Source: Colicola sp016286205
Lineage (GTDB): Bacteria; Bacteroidota; Bacteroidia; Bacteroidales; Paludibacteraceae
DNA: 64,000 nucleotides
Direction of reading: 5' to 3'
Assembly (NCBI GenBank): GCA_016286205.1
Contig: JAEESF010000002.1
Span: 62,001 to 126,000, forward strand
Shown: piece by piece, positions 1-8,160 of the stretch
How the letters are laid out: each line of letters starts with the position of its first letter
Position numbering within the stretch: position 1 is the first letter of the stretch
The notes under the pieces: generated by a model
The model's input: the letters and a program-made list of their open reading frames with translations, nothing else
The model's database searches: none
What the model was told of the DNA's origin: nothing
Translations under genes and position numbers: made by a program

Positions 1-2
1 TT

Positions 3-1877
3 ATGTACGGACGCACCGGCACAGTGGAGAAAAATGCTTTCCGTGGTTGTACTTCGCTGCGCGAACTATACCTCACTTCGGTACTAACCATCCAGGATTC
101 AGCGTTCGTTGGTTGCACTTCGCTGCGAGCACTAAATGCACCCTTTGTGCAAACAATAGGCAACTACGCCTTTGGCGGTTGCACCGGCCTGCGTTCTGTC
201 TATTTTGGAAGTGCCGGTCTGACGAGTATCGGTGCAGGTGCGTTCAAGGACTGCCTTGCGCTGAGCGACATAACGGTTTCGTGGATAACAGGCGAAATCC
301 CTACTTGGCCCACCCAAATGACTACTGCCAGCGGCATTACGCTACATGTACCATGCGGCTCCACAGCCTTGTATAGTGCGGCCAACGGATGGAAAAACTA
401 CGCGATAGTAGAAAATCTCATGGGCTTCTGCAGTGACACCACTGAGATGCGCTGGATGCTGGATTGCGATGGTAATCTGAGCATCACAGGCGAAGGGTCG
501 ATGATAAACTACAGTAGTGATGCGTATCTGCAGCCTTGGTATCCGAAAATCAGTTCAATCAAGAGTGTGACCATAGGCGAAGGCATCACCCGAATAAGTT
601 CGCGGGCCTTTGACGAGCTCACCCAACTAAAAACAGTCAGCATAGCTGAGAGTGTGCGTGAGATAGGTGGCTTCGCTTTCAGCAATTGCAGTACACTTGT
701 CAGCATAGAGTTACCAAGAAAAATGGAGGAGATAGGCGGCTCAGCATTCGACAACTGCATAAGGCTGACGCGCGCAGTCATGCCCGACAGCCTTGGTGCG
801 CTCGGTACCAACGTTTTCCGCTACTGCAACCAACTAAAGAGCATACGTGTTCCCGAAGGCGTGACAGCTCTAAGAACAGGGGTTTTCTATAATTGTACCC
901 GCCTGGACACCGTACTTCTGCCTAGCACATTGGAGCGTATCTACGGGGCATTCCGCGGCTGCTCGTCAATGAAGGAACTGACGATTCCAAAAAGCGTGAA
1001 CAATATGAATTCTAGCGATATGTTCACAGGATGCAAATCGCTACGCGATATATATACACAGTGGACAGAAACAGTACCGCAGATTCGCACGGATATCTAC
1101 TCCGGAAGCGGCATGACTGCAGCTAATATCAAGGTGCATATACCGTGCGGAACCAAAGACCTGTACAGCAGAAATTGGACAACCAAGTTCACCATTGATG
1201 GAGGCCCGTACAGCGGCGTTTGCGGAACTGAGGGCGATAGCATAGCCTGGCTGCTGGATTGCGACAGTGTGCTGACTCTGACCGGCTACGGAGCGATGAT
1301 TTTTGACAGCCTTGGGATACCTTGGGCTGAGAAGAGTGATTTGGTTCGGACGATTGTTTTGGGCGACAGTCTCAGCCTATTGGCTGATTCAGCATTTGCG
1401 AAGTGTAGCAACCTAATGGATATCTATGCATCTTGGGAAGATTCGTTGCCCAACTGGCCCAAACAGATGACTGCCGCAGAACCGCAAACCGATATCACGC
1501 TGCACGTGCCATGCGAAGCCCTGCCCGTTTACCGCGCAGCAGAAGGATGGAAAGAATATACGATCAAAGGAGAAGGCGAGTACACAGTAGAATTCCGAGC
1601 CCATAAATCCGAAGAGGTGGTATCCACGCAAACTGTGAGCTGCGAAGAGGCTGCCACGCCTCCTGAGGCTCCGGAAGGTCTTCGATGGGAATGGAACAGC
1701 ACAGACTATGAGTCTGTAACTAGCGATTTGATTATCTACGGAAGGCTGGTTCGCGAGACCGAAGGATGGCAAGATATTCCTGCCGGCGAAGCCGCAGAGA
1801 AGGTACTTCGTGATGGACAATTACTCATTCTGCGCAAAGGAAAAACCTACACCGCGCAAGGCGTAGAAATACAATAA
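3..1877 (+). CDS. BspA-like leucine-rich-repeat surface protein, 5' end outside window
   Basis: Secreted or surface LRR_5 (BspA-type) protein, probably involved in adhesion or substrate recognition. The reading frame is open from the window edge, so the N-terminus is missing. Repeats such as AFRGCTSLRELYL, AFVGCTSLRALN and AFDNCIRLTRAVMP run through the protein. They are interrupted by three modules ending in a HVPCG- or HIPCG-like strand followed by a Tyr/Trp-rich stretch (near residues 115, 380 and 500), and two WxLDCDGxLxIxG-like modules start the blocks between them. The C-terminus ends in a short tail with IxRxGKxYxAQG that recurs in two other proteins of this window (8161 and 35457). 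There is no classical T9SS CTD. The substrate is unknown. Confidence 0.85.
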   Translation: MYGRTGTVEKNAFRGCTSLRELYLTSVLTIQDSAFVGCTSLRALNAPFVQTIGNYAFGGCTGLRSVYFGSAGLTSIGAGAFKDCLALSDITVSWITGEIPTWPTQMTTASGITLHVPCGSTALYSAANGWKNYAIVENLMGFCSDTTEMRWMLDCDGNLSITGEGSMINYSSDAYLQPWYPKISSIKSVTIGEGITRISSRAFDELTQLKTVSIAESVREIGGFAFSNCSTLVSIELPRKMEEIGGSAFDNCIRLTRAVMPDSLGALGTNVFRYCNQLKSIRVPEGVTALRTGVFYNCTRLDTVLLPSTLERIYGAFRGCSSMKELTIPKSVNNMNSSDMFTGCKSLRDIYTQWTETVPQIRTDIYSGSGMTAANIKVHIPCGTKDLYSRNWTTKFTIDGGPYSGVCGTEGDSIAWLLDCDSVLTLTGYGAMIFDSLGIPWAEKSDLVRTIVLGDSLSLLADSAFAKCSNLMDIYASWEDSLPNWPKQMTAAEPQTDITLHVPCEALPVYRAAEGWKEYTIKGEGEYTVEFRAHKSEEVVSTQTVSCEEAATPPEAPEGLRWEWNSTDYESVTSDLIIYGRLVRETEGWQDIPAGEAAEKVLRDGQLLILRKGKTYTAQGVEIQ

Positions 1878-1901
1878 AAGGCATATTTTTCGCCGCACAC
1901 G

Positions 1902-1933
1902 CTTGCATATATAAAAAAAAAGCAGTATCTTTG
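1902..1933 (+). promoter_or_regulatory. Bacteroidetes-type promoter for the 1942 gene
   Basis: CTTG at 1902-1905 and TATCTTTG at 1926-1933, 20 bp apart. Transcription would start near 1940, only a few bases before the TTG start codon at 1942. Confidence 0.75.
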
Positions 1934-1941
1934 CAGCCGAT

Positions 1942-2598
1942 TTGAAAAAGTTAGTCGTCATATTAGCTCTATTCAGTTTGTGTACAACACCTCTGGGTGC
2001 CGAGACACTGCTTGATCGTACGTTCTGGAAACATGAACTACGCGTCGGTTGGGGCGACCAGTTGTTTGAGACCCTGATCTGGCATCAACGCGCTACCGTT
2101 GCAACGACGCTGGATGGAATGTACACGCAGGGTTATCACGAGAATTTCCATTACGACCAGCACCTCTGGATAGAATATCAGTTCCGCCACAACGACTGGT
2201 TCTCGTTCGGCGGGATGGTCGATCTGAGCGAAGTACACTGGGACAATGTTTTTCGCGATGGAACGGGTGCGGAAGTGATGCGCGATCCAGGACACTACTT
2301 CTACAACGCCATTATCATGCCTACGGCACGCTTCACCTATTTCCACCACGACTATGTCAACCTCTATTCAGGTTTGGGACTTGGTCTGGGTATCAACGGT
2401 GGTACAGAACTAGACATTCGCGGCAAGAAAACTGATGTAGGTGCAGCATTCGATATCATTGTGCTGGGAATGAGCGCCAACTACAAACAGTGGTTCATGG
2501 CCGTTGATCTGGGAGGACTCTATTCGCTGAAAGACAGCAACACTATATTCCTAGCTTCGTCCAAAATAATCAGAGCAAGTATAGGAGTACGATTCTAA
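1942..2598 (+). CDS. Small outer-membrane beta-barrel protein (unknown function), TTG start
   Basis: 218 aa. Residues 1-20 (MKKLVVILALFSLCTTPLGA) form a signal peptide. The rest alternates aromatic and polar residues as in a barrel (YENFHYDQHLWIEYQF, ARFTYFHHDYVNLYSGLGLG) and ends in an aromatic residue (SIGVRF), as outer-membrane barrels usually do. The start is TTG: no other start codon lies in frame before the signal peptide and an in-frame TAA is at 1912. The stretch FTYFHHDYVNLYSGLGLG resembles FTYLNKRHVQLYSGIDVG in the 31163 protein, so the two may be distant paralogues. It is probably cotranscribed with the two lipoproteins downstream. Function is not recognised. Confidence 0.8.
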   Translation: MKKLVVILALFSLCTTPLGAETLLDRTFWKHELRVGWGDQLFETLIWHQRATVATTLDGMYTQGYHENFHYDQHLWIEYQFRHNDWFSFGGMVDLSEVHWDNVFRDGTGAEVMRDPGHYFYNAIIMPTARFTYFHHDYVNLYSGLGLGLGINGGTELDIRGKKTDVGAAFDIIVLGMSANYKQWFMAVDLGGLYSLKDSNTIFLASSKIIRASIGVRF

Positions 2599-2644
2599 TT
2601 GAAAATTGAAAATTGAAAATTGAAAATTTGAGATTTAAGATTTG
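2599..2644 (+). repeat. Intergenic 7-bp tandem repeat (TTGAAAA type)
   Basis: Four consecutive TTGAAAA-like heptamers run from 2599, then GAGATTT and AAGATTT variants. They fill the whole gap between two genes and include the TTG start codon at 2642. Confidence 0.9.
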
Positions 2645-3994
2645 AAAAAATATCTTTACATATTGTTCGCAGTTGTCGGTTGTCAGTTGTCAGTAGTCAG
2701 TTGTCAGTTCGGCAAAGAAGAATGGGTCGATTTCACCGACATCGATGCAGCTAAAGGCATGGATTTCAAGGTAATAGGCCAACGCGAGACGGACTTGAGT
2801 CAAGGTCTGCCATTCAACTGCTTTATGCCAGACGGAACACCGATAAACGCTTATGTAGAAGAAGAAAGACGTGAGGTGAACAGCGCAGGAGATGAGATGG
2901 ACGGTCCGCACAAGACCAGTAGCATCTCTGCCGCAGGCATGATACAGGAACTGCTGAGATACGGCAACCAAAACAAAGTAACCGAAATAGTAGGCACATA
3001 CACCAGTTTTGATTTGAACGGCGACGAAACCCGTCTGTCCGGCAAGGTAATGCTTCCCAAAGGGAAGAAGCCGAAACGACTGATTCTGGTCAGCCACTAC
3101 ACGATAGGCAGCAACACAGAGGCTCCGAGCAACTGTTTCTCGCTGGAAGGTGTATTGGTAAAACTGGGTTACGGACTGATTATTCCTGATTATCTGGGCT
3201 ACGGTGTTACCGTCTCGCAACTGCACCCGTACCTGGTAATGGACCTGACTGCACGCAACGTAGTAGATATGTATCTGGCAGTTCGCCCTTGGCTGGACGC
3301 AGTGGGTATGGCTCCTGAGCATGACGATATCTACCTGATGGGTTATAGTCAAGGCGGCGCAACAACGATGGCCGTAGAACATCTGATTGAAACCGAATAC
3401 AACGATCCGAGCGACTCTATTCGCATCGATATTCACCGTGTGTTTGCAGGTGGCGGTCCGTATGATGTCAAAGCTACATACGAACGTTTCGTCACGACAG
3501 ATACGGCCAGTTATCCCGTAGCCGTACCATTGGTGCTGCAAGGCATGATTAAGGGTAATTTTCTGGATATAGAGACCCGCGACCTGATGCAACCGTGGTT
3601 GTACGAGAAGATGAACGACTGGGTAAATAGCAAATGCTTCACCACCGCACAAATCAACAAGATGATTGGTACGAGAGTGACGCACGAACTGTTGACAGAA
3701 GCAGGCATGGATCAGACATCAGTCAAAGTGGCAGAACTCTACAAGGCCATGACCGCCAACTCGATTATCAGTTACAACTGGGAACCAGAAGCTTCGGTCT
3801 ATATGCTTCACTCGATGGATGATGAGACCGTGCCATATACGAATGCAACGCAAGCCAAAGTGAAATGGTCGAACGCCAATATCACGTACAATTTCGGTCA
3901 CTACGGAGGCCACGTAAAGACCTGCTTGCGCTTTATTTACTCGGTACAGACTCTGCTGAAAGAGGAAGAAAAAGAAAGGGCACAGTATGAATAA
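2642..3994 (+). CDS. Alpha/beta-hydrolase lipoprotein
   Basis: 450 aa. A signal peptide with a lipobox-like SVVSC near residue 21 suggests a lipoprotein. The fold is that of a secreted lipase/esterase or peptidase: the nucleophile elbow is GYSQGG with Ser236, preceded by the strand RLILVSHYTIGSN and by LIIPDYLGYG. A late His in FGHYGGHVK and an Asp in MLHSMDDETVPYTNA fit the catalytic His and acid. The substrate is unknown; secreted lipase or dipeptidyl-type activity are both possible. TTG start inside an intergenic heptamer repeat. Its own signal peptide is encoded by another heptamer repeat. It overlaps the next lipoprotein gene by 8 nt, so the two are translationally linked. Confidence 0.85.
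   Translation: MKKYLYILFAVVGCQLSVVSCQFGKEEWVDFTDIDAAKGMDFKVIGQRETDLSQGLPFNCFMPDGTPINAYVEEERREVNSAGDEMDGPHKTSSISAAGMIQELLRYGNQNKVTEIVGTYTSFDLNGDETRLSGKVMLPKGKKPKRLILVSHYTIGSNTEAPSNCFSLEGVLVKLGYGLIIPDYLGYGVTVSQLHPYLVMDLTARNVVDMYLAVRPWLDAVGMAPEHDDIYLMGYSQGGATTMAVEHLIETEYNDPSDSIRIDIHRVFAGGGPYDVKATYERFVTTDTASYPVAVPLVLQGMIKGNFLDIETRDLMQPWLYEKMNDWVNSKCFTTAQINKMIGTRVTHELLTEAGMDQTSVKVAELYKAMTANSIISYNWEPEASVYMLHSMDDETVPYTNATQAKVKWSNANITYNFGHYGGHVKTCLRFIYSVQTLLKEEEKERAQYE
2672..2709 (+). repeat. In-frame 7-bp tandem repeat encoding the lipobox region
   Basis: Five heptamers of the GTTGTCA type (GTTGTCG, GTTGTCA twice, GTAGTCA, GTTGTCA) lie inside the signal-peptide codons of the hydrolase and encode residues VVGCQLSVVSCQ. 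Confidence 0.9.
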
Positions 3995-4883
3995 GCGTTG
4001 GGGATACATATGGTGCTTGTTGCTGATTTTCACTGTCTGGAGTTGCAAGCCAGAGGCTAAGTGGAAGACTAAAGATGTGGATATCTTCATTGATATAAAC
4101 ACCCTTTCTGCATGTTTCGTAGAATGCAAATTTGAGACCAATAAAGATGCGTATTTTCTGATTTCCATTACCGAGGCTCGCAATAATTACGATCCACTGG
4201 ATCCCGGCAATCAGAAGCAATTTATGACACTGGCTATCGATTCGGCCAACATGGAATATATAGCATGGCGCAATGCTCTACTACAACAGGGAGAATTTAA
4301 TATTGCGCCCTTTGCCAGCCATGCTCTGCAATATGGTAGTACCGACCATTTCTTCACGGGTCTGAAACAGAACACCGATTATTGGGTATATGCGTTTGTG
4401 GTTAATCCGGAGACGCTGACTCCATGCGGGCGGTTATATCTGGAACGCATTCACACGGCTCCAACCAGTACAGTCAAAATAAAATTTGACTATCGCGTCA
4501 AGGGCTATTGGGACTATTGCTATCCGTTAGACAGCACAGGACGAATCAACACACACTATCCCTATACCGGTTTGACACACGATAGCGCAGAACTGGCAGA
4601 AAGCGGAATAACCCCCAAAGAGGTTTTTGAGAGTTGGTTAGAGTTGAAACGCGAGTATCCTTATCAGGAGAATGCCTTTTTCGGCGTGAAAGCAGTAGAA
4701 AACGATGGACTAGACGATCATGCGGTATTTCAAGAGGGTCACACCTATTATACCGCCATCACCGGCCTAGACGGAGATATCAGCAGTAGTGTCGTTTATA
4801 AATTTGTTTGGAACGGCTATTTCTGCGAGTATTATTTCACCGATACAGATTCCACCAATATCTTGAAGAAAGGAGTGTGGTAA
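3987..4883 (+). CDS. Hypothetical lipoprotein
   Basis: 298 aa. The N-terminus MNKRWGYIWCLLLIFTVWSC gives a signal peptide ending in a lipobox (VWSC, Cys20). The mature part looks like beta-sandwich modules: NTDYWVYAFVVNPETLTP is typical of a fibronectin-III-like strand pair, and a second similar segment (GHTYYTAITGLDGDIS) follows near the end. No catalytic motif is visible. It starts inside the end of the hydrolase gene (8 nt overlap), and its stop overlaps the rlmH start (TAATG). It is therefore probably a partner of the hydrolase on the cell surface or periplasmic face; that role is inferred from position only. Confidence 0.75.
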   Translation: MNKRWGYIWCLLLIFTVWSCKPEAKWKTKDVDIFIDINTLSACFVECKFETNKDAYFLISITEARNNYDPLDPGNQKQFMTLAIDSANMEYIAWRNALLQQGEFNIAPFASHALQYGSTDHFFTGLKQNTDYWVYAFVVNPETLTPCGRLYLERIHTAPTSTVKIKFDYRVKGYWDYCYPLDSTGRINTHYPYTGLTHDSAELAESGITPKEVFESWLELKREYPYQENAFFGVKAVENDGLDDHAVFQEGHTYYTAITGLDGDISSSVVYKFVWNGYFCEYYFTDTDSTNILKKGVW

Positions 4884-5353
4884 TGCGTATCACCCTTCTG
4901 GTAGTAGGCAAAACGACAGACAGTCGATTGGCTTCGCTGATAGATGATTATTGTCAGCGATTGACTCATTATGTGCCTTTTCAGATACAGGTAATCCCCG
5001 AATTACGCAACGCCAAATCACTGAGCGAGGCGCAGATAAAAGAGCGTGAGGGGCAAGAAATCTTGCGGATGGCATCGTCGGCCGTTGAGATGATTCTACT
5101 GGATGAACATGGCCGCGAAATGCGTTCGATAGAATGGGCAGACTGGCTTCAGAAGAAGATGAGCGGAGGGCGTGACCTGATGTTCGTGATAGGCGGAGCT
5201 TACGGTTTCAGTCCCGCCGTATATGAGCGTGCGGATGGCAAGATTTCGCTGAGTCAGATGACCTTTAGCCATCAAATGATACGCCTGCTCTTTGTGGAAC
5301 AGGCGTATCGTGGAATGACTATCCTTCGCGGAGAGCCATATCATCATGAGTGA
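4883..5353 (+). CDS. rlmH: 23S rRNA (pseudouridine1915-N3)-methyltransferase RlmH
   Basis: 156 aa, the usual RlmH length. The SPOUT methyltransferase methylates pseudouridine 1915 of 23S rRNA in assembled ribosomes. Seen: N-terminal MRITLLVVGKT, central MILLDEHGREM, the SAM-binding knot MFVIGGAYGFS, and the end SLSQMTFSHQMIRLLFVEQAYR with GEPYHHE, all family signatures. The start at 4883 overlaps the preceding stop by one base (TAATG) and follows a Shine-Dalgarno-like AAAGGAG at 4869-4875. A longer upstream frame (from 4808) exists but would only read the preceding gene out of frame. Confidence 0.97.
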   Translation: MRITLLVVGKTTDSRLASLIDDYCQRLTHYVPFQIQVIPELRNAKSLSEAQIKEREGQEILRMASSAVEMILLDEHGREMRSIEWADWLQKKMSGGRDLMFVIGGAYGFSPAVYERADGKISLSQMTFSHQMIRLLFVEQAYRGMTILRGEPYHHE

Positions 5354-5359
5354 TGAGGC

Positions 5360-6382
5360 TTAGTTGACACGGATTTTTTGTCCGAGGCGAAGAATACTGG
5401 TTTCTTTAATTTTATTCAATTGGCAGAGTCGCTTCACCGTAGTGTGATAGCGTTTGGCTATACCGGACAGCGTATCGCCCTGTTTGACAGTGTGGAAACG
5501 CATGGCGGCTTGCTCGGCTTTGGCTTGCTGAATAGCCTTGATGCCAATAACATACTCGTCTTTCTTGGGTTGGCCAGTAGTGAAATCGATGATTTCTTCC
5601 GGATTCAACGCATTGCCCAAGAAACGAATTTCCCAGTGCAAATGGCTGCCCGTGGAACGACCGGTATTGCCGCCAAGACCGATGACATCGCCCGGGAAAA
5701 TCTTCTCGTACTCTTCTACCAAGGGGCGACTGAGGTGGCCATAGATAGTCTCGAAACCATTGTCGTGACGAAGTACCACAAAATAGCCGTAACCCCTTGG
5801 ATCCCAGCCGACTATACGCACTTGACCGCTCCATGCGGCACGCACCGAATCGCCGATTTGCACTTTGATATCAGTCCCTTTGTGCATGCGATAGCGACGC
5901 CATCCGTAGTGACTGGTAATATAGCCCGAAGCAGGAATATGGAATCCCGTCAGCGGAATATGTACGTCGTCCTTAAGCGAGTCGAACATCGTGCCATAAG
6001 GATTGATGTGATTGTCGGTCCAGATGCACTTGTAGAGGCTATCGGCAGGATGGTGATGGAGCAACGTAGTATCGCCCATCATAAACTGCGGCACCAGACG
6101 ATAGACCACATCGGTATCGTTGGTTTTGACGACCAGTTTGCGAGGCAATGCCTCGGAATCGCAGTTGATATACAAAGTATCGTTGACAAAGTGACTGGTC
6201 AGCCATTCGGGGATACCGATAGCCTTGACATCGATATCGTCCATCGAGGTCAGTTCATCACCTTCGCCAGCCAAATAAGTAGTATCCTCCTGCAGCGCAG
6301 CTTCCTGAGCGTACGAATTTAATGGAAGCAGAAGCAGCAGAAGCAGAATCCACAGAGACGTAATATAGCGCATGTAATACAT
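5360..6382 (-). CDS. M23 family metallopeptidase with C-terminal LysM domain
   Basis: 340 aa. Likely a periplasmic or surface peptidoglycan endopeptidase. Order: signal peptide with a Leu-rich core (residues about 4-25), a beta-rich linker, the peptidase_M23/LytM domain (GYITSHYGWRRYRMHKGTD, with the metal ligands in HKGTD and later HLHWE; GYGYFVVLRHDNG between them), then a LysM domain (FHTVKQGDTLSGIAKRYHTT ... LRLGQKIRVN) for glycan binding. The start could also be the second Met (6373). The first ~60 nt overlap the end of the upstream membrane-protein gene in another frame. Only 6 nt separate its end from the end of rlmH. Confidence 0.92.
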   Translation of the reverse strand: MYYMRYITSLWILLLLLLLPLNSYAQEAALQEDTTYLAGEGDELTSMDDIDVKAIGIPEWLTSHFVNDTLYINCDSEALPRKLVVKTNDTDVVYRLVPQFMMGDTTLLHHHPADSLYKCIWTDNHINPYGTMFDSLKDDVHIPLTGFHIPASGYITSHYGWRRYRMHKGTDIKVQIGDSVRAAWSGQVRIVGWDPRGYGYFVVLRHDNGFETIYGHLSRPLVEEYEKIFPGDVIGLGGNTGRSTGSHLHWEIRFLGNALNPEEIIDFTTGQPKKDEYVIGIKAIQQAKAEQAAMRFHTVKQGDTLSGIAKRYHTTVKRLCQLNKIKETSILRLGQKIRVN

Positions 6383-7974
6383 AATACAACTAAAATAACA
6401 CTAATGGCGATGAGCCATTTTTTCCAAGCAGCCAAACCCGGTTTGAGTTGTGGTGCTTTCACGAGCGGGAAAGCAGCTTGCTCGGTCAGGGTACGTCCAA
6501 ATGGCACAGAGATGATAGCGTCTGCGTTGACTGCCCAACCATTGGCATTGAGAACCGGAGCCAGATTACGACGGCGCAGTTTGAGCCATGCCATAATCAT
6601 GCTCGGTCCACTGATAACCAGTAAGATACAAACGATAATCAGGATATATTGCCACCAAGCGAAACCTTGCAAACCTTTTGCAACAGACACCAGAGCTGCG
6701 CCAATCATGCCTAAAGCCATGCCGATGGCAGCGAAGATACCTGCAAATTTAGCGATGTCGAAGGCTGCTTTCTTTTCTGCATTCGGATCTGCGGCCGAAT
6801 CAGCTTTAGCAGTCATGTTGTCGAATGCTTTAGCGTCTTTTTCTGCAGCCGATTTGTTGATTTTCTCTTGGATCCAATTGCCGAACTTGCGGTAAGGAGT
6901 CCAGAAGGCCTGGCGAATAGAAATCGGGTTGTCGATGATCTTGGTTACGACTGCGTCGTAATCGTTTCCTTGGTTATCATAGAAAATGGCATTCTTGCCA
7001 ACCATCAGGTTCTTGATTTCGCCCTGGGTCATAGCGGCAACGATCTGCATTTTCTTGCCGAGTTTCTTAGACTCGCAATCGCAGTAGAGCAAATAGATGC
7101 CCGAAAGCGGAGCCTGTGCATCGTGCTTAGGCAATTCGTTGACGCGCATACAGAGATGGCAAGCGCGCTGGTCGATAACGAGCGTACCCGCTTCAAAAGA
7201 AGCGATGGTCTTCTTGTCATTATCATAGAAATCTTCGAAGGAAACGAAATTGCGTAGCAAACGATAGAAATCGCGGTGTAGGAGCAAGAGTTTGCGCAAC
7301 GGCATATATTCAGCCTGAGCCGCAGCGAGTGCATCGGCGTTAGCGCCTTCGGCGGCAGCCTTAGCAGCCTCCCAGTCAGCAATTTGCTTGCCCATCTCGA
7401 GGAATTTCTTCTCGGTCATGCCCGGTTTAACTGCTTCCTCAGGGATAACAGCGAGACCCAGTTTGTGGAGTTTCTCCAACTCGTAATATGCAGTATATTC
7501 GGGGTTGCGCTCCTTGTAAGCAGCGATAACATCGGCCTCGAACGGCGCAGCAGGAATAGGTTGCTCGTCGATAGTGATAGCGGCAAGAGCGGCATCCACG
7601 TCAGCCAAAGCGATTTGCTCAGCTTTGGACTTCTGTGCTTTCAGCACCTTCTTAGCTACGGCGAGGATATCAGCATCCTTGATATTGGCGAGCGCGATAA
7701 CATCCGACTGCTTGAGCAGACTGTCGGGTTTAGCCAGTGTAGCGCAGAGCCAATCGGCAGTGGCAACGACCTCTTTCAAACGAAGTTTGCCATCTCCATC
7801 GATGTCCATCAGTTTGAGCGACTCTTCGCTGATTTCCAATCCCGCTACCGGACAGGAAAGAACGGTCCATTTCTTTTTGTCCAACTCGCCAAGGTGACGA
7901 ATGTCTTCGCCCGAGTGAATTTTGATACGTGTTACTCCGCCGATATTGGCGAACGTCCAGTTGTACTTACTCAT
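6319..7974 (-). CDS. Hypothetical EF-hand membrane protein
   Basis: 551 aa, function not recognised. Residues 57-68 form a textbook 12-residue EF-hand loop (DIDGDGKLRLKE), so Ca2+ binding is plausible. A long soluble region rich in Ala and Lys follows. Two hydrophobic segments (about residues 430-455 and 465-485) and a third near the C-terminus (LIAISVILVVLCITC) suggest membrane anchoring. The last residues are Cys/Phe-rich (LCGFCFCCFCFH). The start MSKYNWTF at 7974 was chosen because it sits 40 nt after a consensus promoter; an upstream extension to 8025 would run back into that promoter. No signal peptide. It overlaps the M23 gene downstream by 64 nt. Confidence 0.8.
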   Translation of the reverse strand: MSKYNWTFANIGGVTRIKIHSGEDIRHLGELDKKKWTVLSCPVAGLEISEESLKLMDIDGDGKLRLKEVVATADWLCATLAKPDSLLKQSDVIALANIKDADILAVAKKVLKAQKSKAEQIALADVDAALAAITIDEQPIPAAPFEADVIAAYKERNPEYTAYYELEKLHKLGLAVIPEEAVKPGMTEKKFLEMGKQIADWEAAKAAAEGANADALAAAQAEYMPLRKLLLLHRDFYRLLRNFVSFEDFYDNDKKTIASFEAGTLVIDQRACHLCMRVNELPKHDAQAPLSGIYLLYCDCESKKLGKKMQIVAAMTQGEIKNLMVGKNAIFYDNQGNDYDAVVTKIIDNPISIRQAFWTPYRKFGNWIQEKINKSAAEKDAKAFDNMTAKADSAADPNAEKKAAFDIAKFAGIFAAIGMALGMIGAALVSVAKGLQGFAWWQYILIIVCILLVISGPSMIMAWLKLRRRNLAPVLNANGWAVNADAIISVPFGRTLTEQAAFPLVKAPQLKPGLAAWKKWLIAISVILVVLCITCAILRLCGFCFCCFCFH

Positions 7975-8014
7975 AGTATTTGTGTTTTTAGTTAGTGAGC
8001 AAACTTTTGCGGTG

Positions 8015-8046
8015 CAAAAGTACAACTTTTTTGCGACATATGCAAG
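8015..8046 (-). promoter_or_regulatory. Promoter for the EF-hand membrane protein operon
   Basis: On the minus strand CTTG (8046-8043) and TACTTTTG (8022-8015), spaced 20 bp. Transcription would begin around 8008, 35 nt before the ATG. Confidence 0.75.
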
Positions 8047-8091
8047 AAAATGCGCATTTTTTTGTTCAAAAAGTACGAAAAAAGCCTAAAA

Positions 8092-8123
8092 TTTGGAGAT
8101 GTCGTTTTTTTGTACTACCTTTG
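8092..8123 (+). promoter_or_regulatory. Promoter for the 8161 surface protein
   Basis: TTTG at 8092-8095 and TACCTTTG at 8116-8123, spaced 20 bp. This places the start of transcription near 8130 and favours translation from the ATG at 8161 (or 8134) rather than the first in-frame ATG at 8050. Confidence 0.75.
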
Positions 8124-8160
8124 CCGCGAATTTATGAACGAGCCAATAAAACTTTGCTAT

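Noticed and set aside
2690..3685. 331-codon minus-strand frame opposite the hydrolase gene
   Set aside because: Shadow of the real gene, composition without domain pattern.
5378..6322. 314-codon plus-strand frame opposite the M23/LysM gene
   Set aside because: The minus-strand product has clear M23 and LysM motifs; the plus frame has none.
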